From: Manis javanica
Taxonomy: Eukaryota > Chordata > Mammalia > Pholidota > Manidae
Assembly: GCF_040802235.1 (NCBI RefSeq)
Contig: NC_133161.1
Location: 12,541,001-12,605,000, forward strand
Direction of reading: 5' to 3'
DNA: 64,000 nt
The first letter of the stretch is position 1; every line of letters begins with the position of its first letter. Positions 61,000-64,000 of the stretch are shown one piece after another. The translations under genes were made by a program, and so were the position numbers. Under the pieces are notes generated by a model. It saw nothing but the letters and a program-made list of their open reading frames with translations. It did no database searches and was not told the DNA's origin.

Positions 61000-61406
61000 T
61001 GGCATCATCTTTCAATCTCAAGTGAACACACCGTCCTGGGAGACCTGGCAGAGACTCAGAGCCCTGGGGCTGCCTCGACTTCCCTCCCACAGACTCATGG
61101 ACTCTAGTCCTTGCCTCTCAAGGGAAGTGAGAGCCCAGGAAAGGGAGGGGCATGTAGCTCTTAGGGAGCACCCCACCCCACAGTCAGCCAGGGCTGCAGG
61201 AGAGGCTGCTCCCAGGGGTGTGGTGGTGCTGGGGATCGATTAATTCCTGGGCATGAGTGGCAGGTGCCCAGGCTCCCAACCAGTTACCCCTTCCACTGTG
61301 CATGTTGCTTGTTTTCAGTGTGTACGTAGTGAATGGCCAGCACGGGCCCTGAAGGCCTGGTTTGCTGTGGGACAGCCATCACTGGAGGAAAGGAGGGGCT
61401 ACTTAC

Positions 61407-61499
61407 GGATGGTTTCCTTTCGAACTCGAAACTGACAGAGAACTTCATCCTGGTGTCTGTCCTGAAAACCTTTTCCAATAACCTTGATGTCCTTTTTAC
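61407..61499 (-). CDS. ANTXRL: ANTXRL-like exon: start of Ig-like domain
   Basis: A 93-base exon with acceptor ACTCTTGCAG and donor GTAAGT. It completes the split Gly codon (G|GT) and reads GKKDIKVIGKGFQDRHQDEV then LCQFRVRKETI. The family pattern is a G-(E/K)-x-(F/I)-x-(V/I)-x-(V/L)-x-G-x-G-F core followed by VLC. The Cys of VLC is one of the five conserved extracellular cysteines, all of which are present in this gene. One base passes to the next exon. Confidence 0.9.
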
Positions 61500-61676
61500 C
61501 TGCAAGAGTAATATCCAAATGTCTGTGTGAGGAAGCGCTGAGTTATTTTCCTCAGATCACAACTATGGCAGACCACCCCCAAAACAGAATTCCCATGAAC
61601 TCTGGGGAGGTTGCAGTTGCCTTGTGTCCCTGCTGCCCTGCAGGCTCTGCTCTTGACCACTCGTCCTCCTGTAGGA

Positions 61677-61717
61677 ACTACAGCTCCCAGGGGTCTGGTT
61701 CACTCTGGGAATTGTAG
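61677..61717. promoter_or_regulatory. Palindromic pair of ZNF143/SBS-like half sites
   Basis: ACTACAGCTCCCAG (61677-61690) and CTGGGAATTGTAG (61705-61717) are an inverted pair of the ACTACA(A/G)(T/C)TCCCAG motif bound by ZNF143 at many promoters. They lie 14 bases apart within the intron between the exons at 61407-61499 and 62487-62547. Whether they function is unknown; old repeats can carry such sites. Confidence 0.45.
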
Positions 61718-62340
61718 GTAAGTGGGGGCAGGATGATGGTTTCAGGGTTTTGAGCAGAAGAGATGTTGAGTTAAAGGGCTGTGCTTTGCCCAGACAGCTG
61801 CTCCTTTTACATTCTATCTGCCCTCACCGTGTTCCTCCAACAGTAAAAATCGCAAGGAGACAGTGAACCCAAGAGTGAGCACAGCCAGCGTGCAGGGAGC
61901 TGCACTTCCCCCGCTGCACTCCTGCTGCCCACCAGCTCTGAGAGCGCAGAGGGACCTGCAGCCCCAGGACAGGAGACAGATCCTTTCTGGAAGGGAGGGC
62001 ACTCTTTCTGGGAGAAAAGTTATATACCAGGCTGGCTGGGCTCCAGGGGACAGGGGATTAAAGAAAGTAATTACACTAAACTTATGTGGCAGTCATTTTG
62101 CAGTGTGGTCACCAAGCCATTGTGCAGTGTGCTCTAAAGTGATAGTCGGCCCATTACAAACCTGGGTAAAATTGCCATCACATGCCCGCCCCCCAGCACA
62201 CCCCAGGCATCCATACCTCCTCACACAGACTTATACACACCTGAAACAAACGTTCTATGGACCAAATCGCATTCCAAACCACAATTCCCCCACAGACACC
62301 ACATTCATGTACACACAGCGCATTATACACATTCACACCA

Positions 62341-62460
62341 CATGCTCCACACACACACACACATGGTGTGCTCATACACACCACACAGACTGGAACCACA
62401 TACACCACTCCCACCACACACATGGCACATTCACAAAACAAACATACACACACTCCTGCG
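62341..62460. repeat. CA-rich simple repeat, imperfect
   Basis: Runs of CA/ACACAC with interruptions (CATGGTGTGC, CCACACAGACTGG) occur in the intron just 5' (in plus coordinates) of the exon at 62487-62547. It is simple sequence. Confidence 0.7.
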
Positions 62461-62486
62461 TTTACAACAGCGACTCCAGTTATTAC

Positions 62487-62547
62487 CTCCAGTGCAGATA
62501 GGGGAGAAATCCACAGATGTAATCTGCACGCAAGATCTCCCAATGAG
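62487..62547 (-). CDS. ANTXRL: ANTXRL-like exon: vWA/Ig junction
   Basis: A 61-base exon with acceptor CTCTATTTCAG and donor GTAATA. It reads LIGRSCVQITSVDFSPICTG plus one base. The two cysteines (RSC and ICTG) match the family's linker that closes the vWA domain and opens the Ig-like domain (pattern I-x-x-S-C-x-E/Q-I ... x-I/V-C-x-G). Intron to the upstream exon is only 87 bases (62548-62634). Confidence 0.9.
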
Positions 62548-62634
62548 CTGAAATAGAGAGAGAGGAGTGGCAGGGTCATGGGCGTGAACGGCGGAGGCAC
62601 GGTGTGCAGCCCCCTTCATCCCCCCCTCACTTAC

Positions 62635-62715
62635 TGGGTCAACGATGTTTTTCAGTCCAGGGTATCCACTGTCCACTTGAAACAGATGATCCTCTTCATC
62701 AGCAATTTCCAACAG
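62635..62715 (-). CDS. ANTXRL: ANTXRL-like exon: vWA last strand and helix
   Basis: An 81-base, 27-codon, phase-0 exon with acceptor TCTCCCTTTCAG and donor GTAAGT. It reads LLEIADEEDHLFQVDSGYPG then LKNIVDP. The family pattern here is L-x-x-I-A-D-x-x-x-H/Q-V-F-P-V-x-x-G-(F/Y)-x-x-L-x-x-I-I. IAD, DHLFQV and GYPGLKNIV agree with it, and LFQV replaces the family VFPV. Confidence 0.92.
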
Positions 62716-63089
62716 CTGAAAGGGAGAGGAGAAGACCTGAGCCCACAGCCAGGGGTGATGACCCAGAGGTCCCCATCCCAGGAGGCAGACACCGGGGGAT
62801 AGACCCTGGCATCCACCAGCAGCCCACCCTCAGGGAAGGGAAAGTTCTTCCACCCTCACCTCTGCTGTGCAGGTCTTATACAACACTTGTTATTCATTGT
62901 GAATGGCCACCTTGTATATCTATCTTTCAACTTCCCGGGCCCAGCCTAAGTGGAGAGGGCCCTGACCCCACTTCCCAGGCACTTTTTGGTGGGTACAGGC
63001 CCATCCTCTGGGTGACCCTGAGAGAGCCATCTTTGAAGCTTTCCCCAGCTAGGCTCACAAGTGACCCCTCGTTACCTGCTCAGAATTAC

Positions 63090-63158
63090 CTGGGATAGCT
63101 GATAATTTTGTACACCCACGAAATACAGAGTTGCCCCCAACTGCTTGGATTTTGCAGC
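63090..63158 (-). CDS. ANTXRL: ANTXRL-like exon: vWA central beta-strand
   Basis: A 69-base, 23-codon, phase-0 exon with acceptor CTCTTTCTCAG and donor GTAATT. It reads AAKSKQLGATLYFVGVQNYQ then LSQ. The family strand is L-G-A-(I/S)-V-Y-C-V-G-V-x-(D/N)-(F/Y)-x-x-x-Q-L. A Phe stands where ANTXR1/2 have a Cys (YCVGV versus YFVGV). Confidence 0.92.
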
Positions 63159-63240
63159 CTGAGAAAGAGGAAGTGTTGGGTATAATAAATTTGGTCCAAA
63201 TATGTGGACCAAAAGGCTGGTAACAATGGGCTTGACTCAC

Positions 63241-63320
63241 TTCAACTTGTGTCTGTGCAAACGATTCTGGCAGCAGTTGTTCACCTGTCAGCACAATGAT
63301 GAGGCTGGGTACCTTCGCTC
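63241..63320 (-). CDS. ANTXRL: ANTXRL-like exon: vWA strand with altered MIDAS
   Basis: An 80-base exon with acceptor CTCTCCCATAG and donor GTGAGT. With one upstream base it gives 27 codons reading (G/R)AKVPSLIIVLTGEQLLPESF then AQTQVE. In ANTXR1/2 this strand reads LTDGEL and its Asp is the third acidic ligand of the metal-ion-dependent adhesion site; here Gly occupies that position. The intron to the next exon is only 82 bases (63159-63240). The next upstream exons (with the DxSxS MIDAS motif, signal peptide and start) lie beyond the right edge or were not recognisable in 63321-64000. Confidence 0.9.
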
Positions 63321-64000
63321 CTATGGGAGAGGCAGGGCATGTCTGGGTCAATGAGAGCAACTGTCACAGGCTTCCAGGACCCGAGCACTGCTCGCCACAC
63401 CTCACCCTCCTGGGGAGAGGCCACCCCGACCTGAGCACCTGCCACCCACATGCCTGGAAGGCTTTGCAGCTTATCATGCAACAAGAAGGGCCCCTAGCCC
63501 AGGACCCACTTTGCAGATGAGGAGACTGAGCCCAGCTTAGGGTTCTTCCTACAGAACTGTCACTTCTACCAGACAGTAGAACCTTTGCCCTGTAAGGCAA
63601 GTCCAGCAGTTTCACAGGATAAGCATCAGCCTTCCAGATGAGCAAAGGCAGGTGTGGGCAAACCTACTGTGCAAGACTCCCGCAGGTCCATGCAGGCCTG
63701 TTCCAGCTCTGGGTCTCACCCACAGCTCTCCCGCGGGCACCTGTAGACCCAGGCTCAGGGCTTGAGGTCAGAGTCAGGTGAGCAGTAGACCCCTTCCCCA
63801 GCTCAATGTCCTTCCCTGGACCCACACATCTTTCCTAGACCCTACAGCCAAGACGAAGATGTTTCTGGGACAGGCACAGTCTTTTACACTACGGGAGACA
63901 CAGAGCAGGAGCATCAACCCAAGGGAAGGAGCCGAAGGGAGGAGTCAGGGAGGGATGTGTGCTCAGCAAGAGGGAAGGTCAGGCTCTCTCCTTACACTGA
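63321..64000. other. Intron of the ANTXRL-like gene, running off the window
   Basis: No further exon with family motifs and good splice sites could be found on the minus strand. A short frame at 63364-63645 has none. A few bases near 63510-63540 (GCAGATGAGGAGACTGAG) look like a MIR scrap. Confidence 0.5.

Noticed and set aside
1..64000. CRISPR arrays, bacterial operons, tRNA or rRNA genes
   Set aside because: None seen. The tandem repeats are TG-based minisatellites in a mammalian genome.

Overview
The window is mammalian nuclear DNA and almost certainly placental. It is dominated by LINE-1 (L1) copies with mammalian ORF1/ORF2. It also holds MIR SINEs, a MER5A-like and a Tigger-like DNA transposon, an old endogenous retrovirus, a processed SRSF1 pseudogene and spliced exons of an anthrax-toxin-receptor-family gene. 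I see no Alu, B1/B2, Can-SINE, Bov-tA or ERE-like SINE in 64 kb. Together with the L1 3' UTR style this suggests a SINE-poor placental lineage such as pangolins, but that is an inference from memory of genome styles and is not proven here.

Layout. Positions 1-660 are unassigned. From 661 to 11925 lies an old minus-strand L1 split into three pieces by two younger minus-strand L1s: a 5'-truncated copy (1511-4156) and a full-length copy with its 5' UTR (5112-11441). Both have recognisable target-site duplications. From 11926 to 16919 is quiet AT-rich DNA with several MIRs and a Tigger-like element. A truncated minus-strand L1 occupies about 16920-21340. The orientation then flips: an old plus-strand L1 (21430-35244) contains a full-length L1 (22040-34006), which contains another full-length L1 (25506-31473, 18-bp perfect target-site duplication). 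A further old plus-strand L1 with a large internal deletion follows (35245-38110). Positions 38111-41600 are mostly unassigned, with a MER5A piece and a decayed L1. A truncated SRSF1 processed pseudogene sits at 41603-41937.

From about 41960 to 49302 there is one endogenous retrovirus family in two head-to-head arms. The minus arm carries an LTR remnant, gag with coiled-coil repeats, protease and RT. The plus arm carries gag, protease, RT and an integrase remnant. The plus arm is broken by two L1 3' fragments. All retroviral frames are broken.

From about 49.8 kb the base composition becomes markedly GC-richer and young L1s vanish. This part has a composite TG minisatellite (51240-51880) and then, on the minus strand between 63320 and 57802, eight consecutive exons of an ANTXRL-like gene. 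They encode the C-terminal half of the vWA domain, the Ig-like domain, the stalk and the transmembrane segment. All eight exons have GT/AG borders, compatible phases and no stop codon. The 5' exons lie beyond the right edge, and no cytoplasmic-tail exon could be identified to the left. This is the only apparently functional gene I can support; everything else is mobile-element debris or intergenic DNA.
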